A program made the position numbers and the translations under genes. From Polaromonas sp. (lineage in GTDB: Bacteria; Pseudomonadota; Gammaproteobacteria; Burkholderiales; Burkholderiaceae_C), in NCBI RefSeq assembly GCF_012927485.1, contig NZ_JABBPC010000021.1, positions 1 through 39,638 on the forward strand: a DNA stretch of 39,638 nt, given 5' to 3'. Below are positions 1 to 8,362 of the stretch, piece by piece (the stretch's first letter is position 1; every line of letters starts with the position of its first letter). The notes beneath the pieces are model-generated. The model was not told the DNA's origin, did not search any database, and worked only from the letters and a program-made list of their open reading frames with translations.

Positions 1-797
1 TTGTCGCCGCCTATTTCCATGGACTGTTGGTGCAATATCTTGGACAACGCCGACATCTGGTTGCGCAACTCGGCGGCCTGCTCAAACTCCAGTTTTTCGG
101 CGTGGGCCAGCATTTTCATTTCAAGGTTCGTCAGAATTTCCTGCGTCTGGCCTTGCAAGAACCGCTCGGCATTGGCGGTATCTAGCGCATAGTGCTCGGG
201 CGATACATGGCCCACACATGGCGCGGAGCAGCGCTTGATCTGGTACAGCAGACATGGTCTGGTGCGGTTGTTAAATACCGTGTCTTCACAGGTGCGAAGC
301 TTGAATACCTTTTGCAGCAGCAGAATCGTGTCCTTCACCGCCCAGGCACTGGGATAGGGACCAAAGTAACGATGTTTTTTCTCGATCGCCCCCCGGTAGT
401 AGGCGATGCGCGGGTAAGCCGCACCTGTAGGGGCAACGCCCTCCTCCACCTTTCGCGCCGCCGTTAGCTTGAGATAGGGGTAGCTCTTGTCGTCCCGAAA
501 CAGGATGTTGAACCTCGGGTTGAGCGTCTTGATAAGGTTGTTTTCAAGCAGTAGCGCCTCAGCCTCGGAGCGCACCACCGTAGTCTCCATGCGGACGATC
601 TTCGTCACCATGTGGCCAATCCGCGTGCTGCCGTGGTTTTTCTGGAAATAGCTAGTAACTCGTTTTTTGAGGTTGCGCGCCTTGCCAACGTACAGCACAC
701 CGCCTTCTGCATCAAAGTAGCGGTAGACGCCCGGTAGCGCGGGAAGTGCAGCCACTTCGCGGAGCAATTGGGGATCGAATTCGTGGGGAGCGGTCAT
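1..797 (-). CDS. uvrC: UvrABC excinuclease subunit C, N-terminal part (3' end outside window)
   Basis: UvrC makes both incisions in nucleotide-excision repair together with UvrB. About 265 residues are visible, reading leftwards from an ATG at 797. The GIY-YIG nuclease domain is at the start (GVY at residues 23-25, YVG at 36-38, Arg41), followed by the [11 protein letters not shown] helix carrying the metal-binding Glu. A Cys cluster ([21 protein letters not shown]) follows, and a UvrB-binding UVR helix pair ([11 protein letters not shown]) sits near residues 230-250. The C-terminal RNase-H-like nuclease and HhH domains lie beyond base 1. The gene is divergent from earP, with about 70 bases between the starts. 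The reading frame is intact as far as visible, and the identification is secure. Confidence 0.97.
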   Translation of the reverse strand, partial: MTAPHEFDPQLLREVAALPALPGVYRYFDAEGGVLYVGKARNLKKRVTSYFQKNHGSTRIGHMVTKIVRMETTVVRSEAEALLLENNLIKTLNPRFNILFRDDKSYPYLKLTAARKVEEGVAPTGAAYPRIAYYRGAIEKKHRYFGPYPSAWAVKDTILLLQKVFKLRTCEDTVFNNRTRPCLLYQIKRCSAPCVGHVSPEHYALDTANAERFLQGQTQEILTNLEMKMLAHAEKLEFEQAAELRNQMSALSKILHQQSMEIGGD

Positions 798-867
798 GGG
801 GCGATCAAATCATGAAATAAAAAAACCGTGACTCAAGGGGTCTCACTATATTGTGGACAATCCTTGC

Positions 868-2013
868 ATGAATCGCAGCCTGCAGTGGGACATTTTTTGC
901 AAAGTCGTGGACAACTACGGGGACATTGGCGTCTGCTGGCGTTTGGCAGCCGACCTGGCCTCGCGCGGCGCGCAGGTGCGGCTGTGGGTAGACGATGCCT
1001 CCGCCTTGCAGTGGATGGCACCCTTCGGTTATCCAGGCGTTCGCGTGATGCGTTGGGCCGTTCCATTGGATCTTGCTGACGCGAACCTGGAACAGCAACC
1101 GTCCAATGTCATGATCGAAGCTTTTGGCTGCGAAATTGCGCCTGAATTCATAGCTGCTTGTGCTTATTCAGAAAGGGCTGGAATCCTAAAACCCGTATGG
1201 ATCAACCTCGAATACCTGTCGGCGGAAAGCTATGTCGAGCGCTGCCACGCCATGCCTTCACCTACGCAAAGCGGCCCGGCCGCAGGATGGATCAAGTGGT
1301 TTTTCTATCCAGGCTTCACCGCATTGACCGGCGGTTTGCTGCGCGAGCCAGGCCTGACTCAGCGCCAGGCCAGTTTTGACCGCGTGGCATGGCTGTTGGC
1401 CCAAGGCATACCCTGGTGCGGCGAAAAGCTGATCTCACTGTTTTGCTACGAGCCGCCCGCGCTCTCCGGGTTGCTAGAGCAACTCGCGGCGCACGGACTG
1501 GAGGGCCGACCGGTGCGGCTGCTGGTGACGGCCGGACGAACTGAACACGCCGTCAAGGCTGCTATCAATCATATAAAGGGGCGACAACCTTCTCCAGACA
1601 ATGGCGGGCTGCTGTCAATTTCATACCTGGCTAAGCTGACGCAGCTCGAGTTCGATTATTTACTGTGGGCCTGCGACCTTAATTTCGTGCGCGGCGAAGA
1701 CTCGTTGGTGCGCGCACTTTGGGCGGGTAAACCTTTTGTCTGGCAGATTTATCCGCAGCATGACGATGCACATCTGGCCAAACTGCAGGCTTTTCTCGAT
1801 GCGTTGGACGCGCCGCCCTCGCTGCGGGCCCTTTATTTGGAATGGAATAAAGGGGCGGTACCGCACAACGCCGCAAGTGGCCCGATGTCGGACGTGGCAG
1901 CCCTGCAGGACCTGCAAGCGTGGCGGTCCTGCGCGCTTGCCGCCCGCTCCCACTTACTGGAACAAGACGACCTGACGACTCGCCTGCTCCAGTTTGTTGC
2001 AAAAAACCGTTAA
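868..2013 (+). CDS. earP: EF-P arginine rhamnosyltransferase EarP
   Basis: EarP transfers rhamnose from dTDP-L-rhamnose to an arginine of elongation factor P, a modification needed for rescue of ribosomes stalled at polyproline. The N-terminal signature [13 protein letters not shown] is present, with Asp15 and Asp19 matching the two catalytic aspartates of characterised EarP. The C-terminal nucleotide-sugar motif [15 protein letters not shown] carries the conserved Glu. I chose ATG 868 (381 aa, close to the usual 376-382). An in-frame GTG at 853 would add five residues but abuts a TATATT -10-like sequence at 847-852. The substrate gene efp follows 130 bases downstream. The segment around residues 95-106 ([14 protein letters not shown]) looks longer than I remember for the family and coincides with a REP-like DNA segment; see findings. 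Confidence 0.95.
   Translation: MNRSLQWDIFCKVVDNYGDIGVCWRLAADLASRGAQVRLWVDDASALQWMAPFGYPGVRVMRWAVPLDLADANLEQQPSNVMIEAFGCEIAPEFIAACAYSERAGILKPVWINLEYLSAESYVERCHAMPSPTQSGPAAGWIKWFFYPGFTALTGGLLREPGLTQRQASFDRVAWLLAQGIPWCGEKLISLFCYEPPALSGLLEQLAAHGLEGRPVRLLVTAGRTEHAVKAAINHIKGRQPSPDNGGLLSISYLAKLTQLEFDYLLWACDLNFVRGEDSLVRALWAGKPFVWQIYPQHDDAHLAKLQAFLDALDAPPSLRALYLEWNKGAVPHNAASGPMSDVAALQDLQAWRSCALAARSHLLEQDDLTTRLLQFVAKNR
1150..1184 (+). repeat. REP-like palindromic-element fragment inside earP
   Basis: ATAGCTGCTTGTGCTTATTC followed by AGAAAGGGCTGG is close to the ATAGCTGC ... AAGGGCTGGA pattern I associate with dispersed Comamonadaceae elements. It encodes residues about 95-106 of EarP, where the protein seems several residues longer than relatives. 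The assignment is tentative. Confidence 0.4.
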
Positions 2014-2143
2014 AATCAGGGGTTTTGCGAATCAGCCTGATTGGGGCAAACCGCATAATTGTTTACACAACCCGCCGCAGAACATCCACTCAGGTGCAAA
2101 CCCGTGCCCCAGTTCAGCGGTCTACTACTTCAGTAAAACTGCT

Positions 2144-2698
2144 ATGAAAATCGCCCAAGAAATACGCGCTGGTAACGTCATCATGAACGGTAAAGACCCG
2201 ATGGTGGTGCTCAAGACCGAATACAGCCGTGGTGGGCGTAACTCGGCCACCGTGCGGATGAAGCTCAAAAGCCTGATTGCCAACTTCAACACCGAAGTGG
2301 TGTTCAAGGCTGATGACAAGATTGACCAAGTCATTCTGGACAAGAAGGACTGCACTTACTCCTACTTTGCCGACCCGATGTACATCTGCATGGACACCGA
2401 GTTCAATCAATACGAAGTAGAAGCCGAAAACATGGGCGACTCGCTGAACTACCTGCAGGACGGGATGGACCTGGAAGTCGTTTTTTATGACGGCAAGGCC
2501 ATTTCTGTTGAAGTGCCCACCAGCGTTGAGCGCGAAATCACCTGGACCGAGCCGGCCGTAAAAGGCGACACCTCCGGCAAGGTTTTGAAGCCCGCCAAAA
2601 TCGCCACTGGCTTTGAGATCGGCGTGCCTATTTTTGTAGCGCAAGGCGACGTCGTCGAAATCGACACCCGCACCGGCGAATACCGCAAACGCGTTTAA
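2144..2698 (+). CDS. efp: Elongation factor P
   Basis: EF-P binds between the ribosomal P and E sites and stimulates peptide-bond formation at consecutive prolines. The 184-residue protein begins [19 protein letters not shown] and has the usual three-domain length (KOW-like domain I, then two OB-fold domains; C-terminal motif [11 protein letters not shown]). The modification loop reads SRGGRNSA with Arg at position 32, the arginine-type loop modified by EarP rather than the lysine type modified by EpmA/EpmB. This agrees with earP immediately upstream. The open frame extends 50 codons further upstream, but that extension overlaps the end of earP and is not conserved-looking. A strong terminator follows at 2733-2758. 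Confidence 0.97.
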   Translation: MKIAQEIRAGNVIMNGKDPMVVLKTEYSRGGRNSATVRMKLKSLIANFNTEVVFKADDKIDQVILDKKDCTYSYFADPMYICMDTEFNQYEVEAENMGDSLNYLQDGMDLEVVFYDGKAISVEVPTSVEREITWTEPAVKGDTSGKVLKPAKIATGFEIGVPIFVAQGDVVEIDTRTGEYRKRV

Positions 2699-2732
2699 AA
2701 ATAGACGGGGAACCCGTTTCCCAACTACCCCC

Positions 2733-2758
2733 AAAAAGGCTCCAACCGGAGCCTTTTT
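2733..2758 (+). terminator. Rho-independent terminator of efp
   Basis: Eleven-base perfect arms (AAAAAGGCTCC and GGAGCCTTTTT) enclose the four-base loop AACC, so the stem ends in a T run. It lies 35 bases after the efp stop codon. Confidence 0.9.
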
Positions 2759-2863
2759 GCATTGCTGAACCGGCCAACCTGCTGAATCTTGATCGACTCG
2801 AGGAAGCTGCGATGTCGATCGTGACCCGCCAGGCAATGGAGGTTGATCGTTCACAATAGCCTC

Positions 2864-3727
2864 ATGGAAACAACACAAGATTTATCGGGAAGCCGTCTGG
2901 CGCACGCTTGGGCTGAGCTTCAATCCCAGGCCAGCGACGCGACACCGCTGCAGGCGGACTCCCACCGTTTGGCTTTCGCCGATCCGGAATTTCTGCTGCG
3001 GCGGGAGACGCGCGGCATCCGAATGCAGCTCGAATTGCTCAAGCCAGAAGTCGATCAGCATGAGCAAGGCATTGAAAACACGATCGTGGTGTTTGGTAGT
3101 GCGCGCTTCCCGGCTCCCGAGCAGGCGAGCGAAGCACTGAAGCTGGCTGAAGAAAGCGGCGATGAGGCGGCGCTGGCCTTGGCTCATCGCAACGTGCGTA
3201 ACGCCTACTATTACGATCAGGCTAGAAATTTCGCACGTCTCGTGGCGACCTACAGCAACCCGCGCCCGCCACTTGAGCAATTGTTCATCTGCACCGGAGG
3301 AGGCCCCGGCATTATGGAAGCGGCCAATCGAGGGGCCCATGAGATGGGTGCGCTTACAGTAGGACTCAACATCGTACTGCCGCACGAACAATCGTCTAAC
3401 CCCTATGTGTCGTCGTCATTAAACTTCAAGTTTCACTACTTCGCTTTGCGGAAAATGCACTTCATGATGCGCGCCAAAGCGCTGGTCGCTTTCCCGGGCG
3501 GGTTTGGAACGCTCGACGAGCTGTTCGAAGTCATTACGCTGGTGCAGACTCGCAAGGCAAAACCGGTCCCGATTATTCTGTTTGGCTCCGAGTACTGGAA
3601 ACGGCTCTTCGACTTCGACGTAATGATCGAAGAAGGTGTCATCTCTCCGGGCGACCTCAAGCTCTTTCAGTATGTTGATGAACCACAGGTAGCCTGGAAC
3701 GCAATCAAGAAGTTTTATCAGCTGTAA
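2864..3727 (+). CDS. LOG family protein (putative nucleoside-5'-monophosphate phosphoribohydrolase)
   Basis: Rossmann-fold protein of the LOG/TIGR00730 family, whose characterised members cleave ribose-5-phosphate from nucleotides (cytokinin riboside monophosphates or purine/pyrimidine monophosphates). The nucleotide-binding motif GGGPGIMEAANRGA lies near residues 145-158 and the second motif PGGFGTLDE near 210. At 287 residues it is longer than the ~190-residue classic LOG proteins, with an N-terminal helical extension of roughly 70 residues. I take ATG 2864; an in-frame TTG at 2843 directly follows a GGAGG sequence and would add seven residues. It ends at a bidirectional terminator shared with the convergent OmpA-type gene. 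The true substrate cannot be read from sequence. Confidence 0.85.
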   Translation: METTQDLSGSRLAHAWAELQSQASDATPLQADSHRLAFADPEFLLRRETRGIRMQLELLKPEVDQHEQGIENTIVVFGSARFPAPEQASEALKLAEESGDEAALALAHRNVRNAYYYDQARNFARLVATYSNPRPPLEQLFICTGGGPGIMEAANRGAHEMGALTVGLNIVLPHEQSSNPYVSSSLNFKFHYFALRKMHFMMRAKALVAFPGGFGTLDELFEVITLVQTRKAKPVPIILFGSEYWKRLFDFDVMIEEGVISPGDLKLFQYVDEPQVAWNAIKKFYQL

Positions 3728-3772
3728 CGTTGGGCGACACTGCGCCATTGCTTCACAGCCCGTCGGCCAATT

Positions 3773-3803
3773 AAAAATGGGCGCAGAAAATGCGCCCATT
3801 TTT
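3773..3803. terminator. Bidirectional terminator between LOG gene and OmpA-family gene
   Basis: Perfect 13-base arms (AAAAATGGGCGCA and its complement ending in TTTTT) enclose the loop GAAAA. With A-runs and T-runs on both sides it can stop transcription from either strand, as expected between two convergent genes. Confidence 0.9.
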
Positions 3804-3853
3804 ATGCCTGAAAGACGCGATTGGGAGTCAGCCCTCGCGCTAGGCGCTCCTTG

Positions 3854-4972
3854 CTATACGCGGCGTTCGATCGTAATTTTCTCGACTTCCACCCGGCGAT
3901 TGGGCTCCAGGCACTTGATCAATGCGGGGAGTTTTTTATCCGTGCAAACCACAATCGGATTGGCTTTACCTCTGCCTTCTGTTTTCAGGCGATTGGAATC
4001 AATCCCTTTATTTGTCAAGTAATTCTTCACTGCAACCGCACGGCGTTCCGATAACTTCTGGTTGTACTTCTCGGATCCGATGCGATCGGTGTAGCCGGTA
4101 ATGACCACGTTATTTATTTCACTATTGCTACCAAGTGCATTCGCGATTTCATCCAACTTCGGTTGCGGCATCTGCAATTCGGCGCTGTCGAATGCAAACA
4201 GCTCAGTGCTTGATAACGTATATTTTTCAAAGCGCGGAGGCGGCGGTGGAACCGGCGCTGGCGCTGGCTCTTCCGCGACGACCTGGGGAACAGGCGCTGG
4301 CGCAGTCGCCACAGGGGCCTGGACTTTCCCGCCAAACCGATAGATCAAGCCGACAGAGACAAGATCAATGTGGCCCTTGTTGCCGACGGCATCATTAATC
4401 CGATAGCGTTCCGCCTCGGCCCGCATGGCGAGAGCATCGGTAAAGGCGTACTGAAGCCCCAGGCCAAACTTGTAGTTCGTATCATTCTTGCTGGGGCTGG
4501 GATTGGTCACGAGGACGGCGCCAGTTCCGTTAAAGGAATCTTTAGCCTGGGCGTAATTCAATCCGGCCCGGCCGAACGCCGAAAACTTATCGGTGATGGG
4601 CAGAATTCCAACCAAGTCAAGATTCAAACCTTTCAGCTTGATATTGCCGCTCAATGTTCCGGCGGGCACCGTTGTCGCCGTATAACCGAACTTCCCGAGG
4701 TCGAAATAGCCCCCCTCAATTGCAAAATTCTTGTTGAGTTGGTAGCCGCCAAAAATCTTGAACCCGGTCGATCGGTCATCATTGACGATGGAATTGGCGG
4801 TGAACCCGCCCGTCGATAATCCGTTGCTGATTCTCTGGTCGTCAATAGTCGCGCTTGAGCGACCCACGTTGGCCCCACCGTACCAGAACGACTCGTCGGC
4901 CATGGCCAATGGACTGGCGATGATGGCCAGGGCCACCAATCCCAGTGACCCTGATGCTCTTGCTAATTTCAT
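3854..4972 (-). CDS. OmpA-family outer-membrane protein
   Basis: Outer-membrane beta-barrel protein with a C-terminal peptidoglycan-binding domain. From ATG 4972 (372 aa) it begins with a signal peptide MKLARASGSLGLVALAIIAS ending PLAMA-DE. An eight-strand-type barrel follows, ending in VGLIYRFGGK. A Pro/Ala/Val-rich linker (residues about 225-255) leads to the OmpA C-terminal domain with VVITGYTDRIGSEKYNQKLS and the Arg of LSERRA. The start is set by GGAG placed six bases before ATG 4972; ATG 4978 is too close, and the longer frame to 5074 runs into the terminator of the preceding gene. The likely role is envelope stability and possibly a slow porin. Confidence 0.93.
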   Translation of the reverse strand: MKLARASGSLGLVALAIIASPLAMADESFWYGGANVGRSSATIDDQRISNGLSTGGFTANSIVNDDRSTGFKIFGGYQLNKNFAIEGGYFDLGKFGYTATTVPAGTLSGNIKLKGLNLDLVGILPITDKFSAFGRAGLNYAQAKDSFNGTGAVLVTNPSPSKNDTNYKFGLGLQYAFTDALAMRAEAERYRINDAVGNKGHIDLVSVGLIYRFGGKVQAPVATAPAPVPQVVAEEPAPAPVPPPPPRFEKYTLSSTELFAFDSAELQMPQPKLDEIANALGSNSEINNVVITGYTDRIGSEKYNQKLSERRAVAVKNYLTNKGIDSNRLKTEGRGKANPIVVCTDKKLPALIKCLEPNRRVEVEKITIERRV

Positions 4973-5038
4973 ATTCATCTCCAGGAAAAAGTCAAAACGC
5001 TTGTGCGCGCTACGATATTCATTTTTTTGTCGAGAAAT

Positions 5039-5070
5039 AAATGGGTGGCAGATAGCCATGCCACCCATTT
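5039..5070 (-). terminator. Terminator of the DUF3494 gene
   Basis: Twelve-base perfect arms (5039-5050 and 5059-5070) with an eight-base loop. Read on the minus strand, the stem is followed by a T-rich stretch (ATTTATTTCTC). It lies 56 bases beyond the stop of the minus-strand gene at 5127 and about 65 bases upstream of the OmpA-family start, separating the two genes. Confidence 0.8.
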
Positions 5071-5126
5071 CCAATCGGTTGTGTGTGCGACTTGTTTTGA
5101 GTACACAGCAAAAACCTTATGCCGTC

Positions 5127-6470
5127 CTATTGGCAAGTCGCCGGTGCGTTGACGTTACCCGGCACGGAAACAACGTTGGAATCAAATACAAAGGCACCCG
5201 CCGTAAACGCGCCTGCCAGTAATCTGCCGCACGAGGTTGCGCCGGTGTTCATCGTGACACTTGCAGAGGCCAGTATGTTGCCTTGCCACTCAGAGCTTGT
5301 TCCCAGTGTTGCGGACGTACCTGCCTGCCACCAGACGTTGGAGGCCTTGGCGCCATTGATTAACAAAATACGGGTATGCGTCCCCGGCGAGGCTGCACCT
5401 GCGGCCGAACCGACCGTACTTGCTGACTGAAAGACGAAAACCGCGTTGGGATTCCCTTGCGCATCAAGCGTGAGATCGTTCCCCACCATGATCGACGTGC
5501 CCGAGTTGTAGACGCCCGGATAGAACAAGTTTTGTCCAAACACAAGCGCGCTGCCGGTGACTGCCCCCATACCGGTGGGCGCGGCTATTGGGGTGCCCCC
5601 TCCCAACGAACCGGCGGCAGGTGGCCCGGCCGGCGGCGTGATGCTCAAAAACGCGGCCCGCAAGTCGGCTTGAACCGCATTTGCAGTGGTGGTATCCGGA
5701 TAGGAAGGAGTGACCACAATTCCATTAATTGTTGGTGCGGCCCCTCCACAAAGACCAAAGCCGCCAGTGTTATCCACCGTGACCGCGTTGCAGGTCGCGT
5801 TGGGGTTCAGCACCGCATTTCCATTGATGCGCGTATTGGGCGGAGTAAGCGTGTTGGTTACCCCGGCAGTGGCCGCGATTGCAAACGGTGCGGCTGATCC
5901 AAGGTTCACCGGCGCAAGACCGGTGGTTGGGGTCGACACGGTCTTGAAGCTCCATGCATAGCTACAGCCTAGCGGAGTGCCTGGGGAGCTCGTCACCGTG
6001 CCAGAAATAACTGCCGTGTACGAAGTGTTGGCCAAGAGGGCTGACGAGGTGGTCAAGGTCGCTGCTTTTGTTGCCGCGTTATAGCTCACTGAAGCGGGCA
6101 GAACAGCCCCGCCCGTTGGCGCCAGCTGAAAGGTGGTTCCGTTAATGGTTGAAGGGTTCATCGCAAGACTAAAGGTCGCATTAACCACTTTGCCGCCGCC
6201 GGCAACACCGTTCGTACTTGTCGGAACAAACTGGTTCCCACTTGTCGGATCAGACGTCGTCACCGCCGGTATGGTCGGGCCCGCCGCTGCAGAACACACA
6301 GCGCCTGGAATGATTGCGCCAGGAGGGGGGGTCAGGGTAGAGGCAACACCGCCCACACCCAGGATCGGATCCCGCCCTCCGCCGCCGCCGCCACACCCCA
6401 CCGCTAAAACACTGAGCAGCAATGCCATGGACCATGTCCGGCATCGGGAATAACGATTAATTTTTTTCAT
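5127..6470 (-). CDS. DUF3494 ice-binding-type lipoprotein with Ig-like domain
   Basis: The 447-residue product has a lipoprotein signal (hydrophobic SMALLLSVLAVG then Cys26) followed directly by a six-glycine stretch. Residues about 60-180 look like a bacterial Ig-like (SbsA-type) domain, including VNATFSLAMNPSTINGTTF and NTSYTAVISGTV. Residues about 190-440 are a DUF3494 beta-solenoid with its family hallmarks (LTLDAQGNPNAVFVFQ, VWWQAGTSATLG, CGRLLAGAFTAG). DUF3494 proteins bind ice or act as cell-surface adhesins; which applies here is unknown. ATG 6470 is preferred because AGG is seven bases upstream; ATG 6476 adds two residues. A phased repeat array lies 127-181 bases upstream. Confidence 0.88.
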   Translation of the reverse strand: MKKINRYSRCRTWSMALLLSVLAVGCGGGGGGRDPILGVGGVASTLTPPPGAIIPGAVCSAAAGPTIPAVTTSDPTSGNQFVPTSTNGVAGGGKVVNATFSLAMNPSTINGTTFQLAPTGGAVLPASVSYNAATKAATLTTSSALLANTSYTAVISGTVTSSPGTPLGCSYAWSFKTVSTPTTGLAPVNLGSAAPFAIAATAGVTNTLTPPNTRINGNAVLNPNATCNAVTVDNTGGFGLCGGAAPTINGIVVTPSYPDTTTANAVQADLRAAFLSITPPAGPPAAGSLGGGTPIAAPTGMGAVTGSALVFGQNLFYPGVYNSGTSIMVGNDLTLDAQGNPNAVFVFQSASTVGSAAGAASPGTHTRILLINGAKASNVWWQAGTSATLGTSSEWQGNILASASVTMNTGATSCGRLLAGAFTAGAFVFDSNVVSVPGNVNAPATCQ

Positions 6471-7177
6471 TTGCATACCTGTCGGGGTGAAGTCCTATCG
6501 CGGACGGGGAAATCGGAAATCTAATTTCTCTGCGAGGATGATCGAGGGTCACAAGCCTTTCATCTGTGCGCTATCGAACATATAGCTACGTATTTGTTAC
6601 TTATTCTTTACTTATTTTTTACTAAATTGTTACTTCGTTGTTACTTCTTCCGATGCCCTGCCGTTGAGTGAACGCCGTCGTGACGGTTGGAACGGTCGCG
6701 GCGCCAATAGGTCGCCCAACCTGAACGTTGCTCGTCGACTCGTCATGATTGACGGAAACTTTTAAAAAAGCGGTGTATTCGCCTTGATCCTGCCCACGCG
6801 GAGAGGCGTCCCGAACTATTCGTTTTGAAGGGGGCTTGCGTATCGAAGACTATGAGACCAACCAGCGCTTGTTCGAGTGCCGCGACGCACTCAAACTCTA
6901 AGGACCTGCAGCTGCCCGCTGCCATCAGCCCCTACAAATAGCGGTTCAGGCCGCACTGCCCGGCGCTACGGGTCGCCAACTCGGGCCGAAAAAGTCCGGT
7001 GGGTTGTCGACCGGTGTCGAATGCAGTTCAAGTCGGTCGAGCCAGGCTAAACGCAGCAGCCCTCCATGGTCGTGCGCCATCTCACAGGGGGTCCAATGAA
7101 GCGGGGAGCCTTTGCTCTAGACCGTGACATGCAAACGGAAGTTCACCTTCTTTTTTAGTCAGAACGCGGACTGTTGA
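6471..7177. other. Intergenic region, about 700 bases, with phased repeat array
   Basis: The left part is the upstream region of the DUF3494 gene and holds an 11-bp-phased repeat array. From about 6652 to 7177 I see no convincing gene. A 36-codon plus-strand frame ending at a TAA near 6901 (RIEDYETNQRLFECRDALKL) looks protein-like but has no start codon or partner. It may be the remnant of a decayed gene. No terminator for the MFS gene could be recognised. Confidence 0.5.
6597..6651 (-). repeat. Five 11-bp direct repeats (TTACTT / AAGTAA), candidate regulator-binding array
   Basis: TTACTT or TTACTA occurs at 6597, 6608, 6619, 6630 and 6641, that is five times at exactly 11-base intervals. 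Read towards the DUF3494 gene, the core is GTAAC or GTAAA followed by six bases, repeated. Direct half-sites at one-helical-turn spacing are typical of OmpR/PhoB-type winged-helix response regulators; the GTAAA core recalls CpxR boxes. The repeat is seen directly; the binding role is inferred. Confidence 0.7.
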
Positions 7178-8362
7178 TCAAGGACGTCCATGACCGGAAA
7201 GGCTGTTCTTGAGCAGCCAGGCCGTGCGTGATCCAGCTCCCACCACGGCCCCTGTGACCCAGAAGACACCGGCGATGCCTATCAGCGCGCCGGTCCAACC
7301 AAAAAGCATGGGCATGAGCACGCTGGACGCGTTGATCGCCATCAGCCGCAGTCCCAGCGCCTCACCATGCCGCGCCTCAGGTGTAATCTGGTGCAACATA
7401 CTCATGATCATCGGTTGCGCTGTGCCTAACGTAAACCCAAGCAACACCGAACACACGCCCATGGTCAGCGCCGACCGCGTGAACGGATATACCGCGAATA
7501 ACGAAGCGGTGATCAGCATGGCGCCCGCAAGCACCCGCCATTCGCGCAGATGCGCTGCCACGAACGGCAGCAACATGCGCACAACGGCTGCAGCCACGGC
7601 AAATGCGCCCAGGATGGAGCCGATGACCGACGCACTGATGCCTCTTTCAAAGCCCAGCACCGGTACCACAAAGGTGTGCACATCCCAGCAGGATGACAAA
7701 AACCAGTTCACCAATAGAAGGCGTCGAAACGTCGGTTCGCGCAGCAAATCCCAAGCCTTTGGCCGTGTCCCGTGAGGCACTAAAACCACGGGGGGAAGTT
7801 CGCGAGCTCGCCGGACCAGCAACCAGGTGGCAAGAGGCAACACCGCCATCAGGAAAAAGGCGGCCCGGTATCCGAACAGGCTGCCGGGTGCAGCGCCTGC
7901 ATGATCAATCAACAGGCCGGCGATGAAAGGCCCTAGAAAATTCGAGACTGCCGGACCAATCGACAGCCAGCTGAAGACCTGCCTAAGCTGCAAAGCCCCC
8001 GCCGCAGCACGGCCAACATGACGTTGCAGCGAAATGACCGCTGCGCCGGTAGCACCGCCTGTCAGCAGCGCGGAAAGACACAGCACCGGAAACACCGGAA
8101 AAGCCACGGCCGCAGCCGCGCCGATCACCGCGGCCAGCACGCTGTAGCCGATCGGCCGCCTGAGCCCATGTCGGTCGGCAAAGCGGCCCGCGGGTAACGC
8201 GAGAAATACCTGGGTCAAGGCGAACAGCGCCAGCAGTACGCCCACCGCCGCCGGACTGTAGCCCTGGCGCAGCGCCAACAACGGCGCGGCCATGCGCGTA
8301 CCGGCCATGCAGGCGTGCAGACAGATCTGCGCAAAGATCAGCCGGACCAGTTCGCGGTTCAA
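7178..8362 (-). CDS. MFS transporter
   Basis: A 394-residue major facilitator superfamily protein with about twelve hydrophobic helices. The loop 2-3 signature GRFADRHGLRRPIGY is near residues 59-73. The substrate is not identifiable; the overall look is of the drug/metabolite exporter type. The start is a TTG at 8362 whose last two bases join the TGA stop of rmuC (TTGA, four-base overlap), implying translational coupling. This start gives a complete first helix (VRLIFAQICLHACMAG), whereas the next ATG (residue 19) would cut into it. It is the last gene of the pncB-to-MFS run. Confidence 0.85.
   Translation of the reverse strand: MNRELVRLIFAQICLHACMAGTRMAAPLLALRQGYSPAAVGVLLALFALTQVFLALPAGRFADRHGLRRPIGYSVLAAVIGAAAAVAFPVFPVLCLSALLTGGATGAAVISLQRHVGRAAAGALQLRQVFSWLSIGPAVSNFLGPFIAGLLIDHAGAAPGSLFGYRAAFFLMAVLPLATWLLVRRARELPPVVLVPHGTRPKAWDLLREPTFRRLLLVNWFLSSCWDVHTFVVPVLGFERGISASVIGSILGAFAVAAAVVRMLLPFVAAHLREWRVLAGAMLITASLFAVYPFTRSALTMGVCSVLLGFTLGTAQPMIMSMLHQITPEARHGEALGLRLMAINASSVLMPMLFGWTGALIGIAGVFWVTGAVVGAGSRTAWLLKNSLSGHGRP

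Noticed and set aside
2114..2878. A 254-codon minus-strand frame opposite efp
   Set aside because: Antisense to efp and its terminator; no protein-family resemblance.
6743..6925. Short minus-strand frame of 60 codons, and the plus-strand RIEDYETNQRLFECRDALKL fragment
   Set aside because: No start signal, neighbours or recognised family. At best a gene remnant, so it is only mentioned in the intergenic entry.
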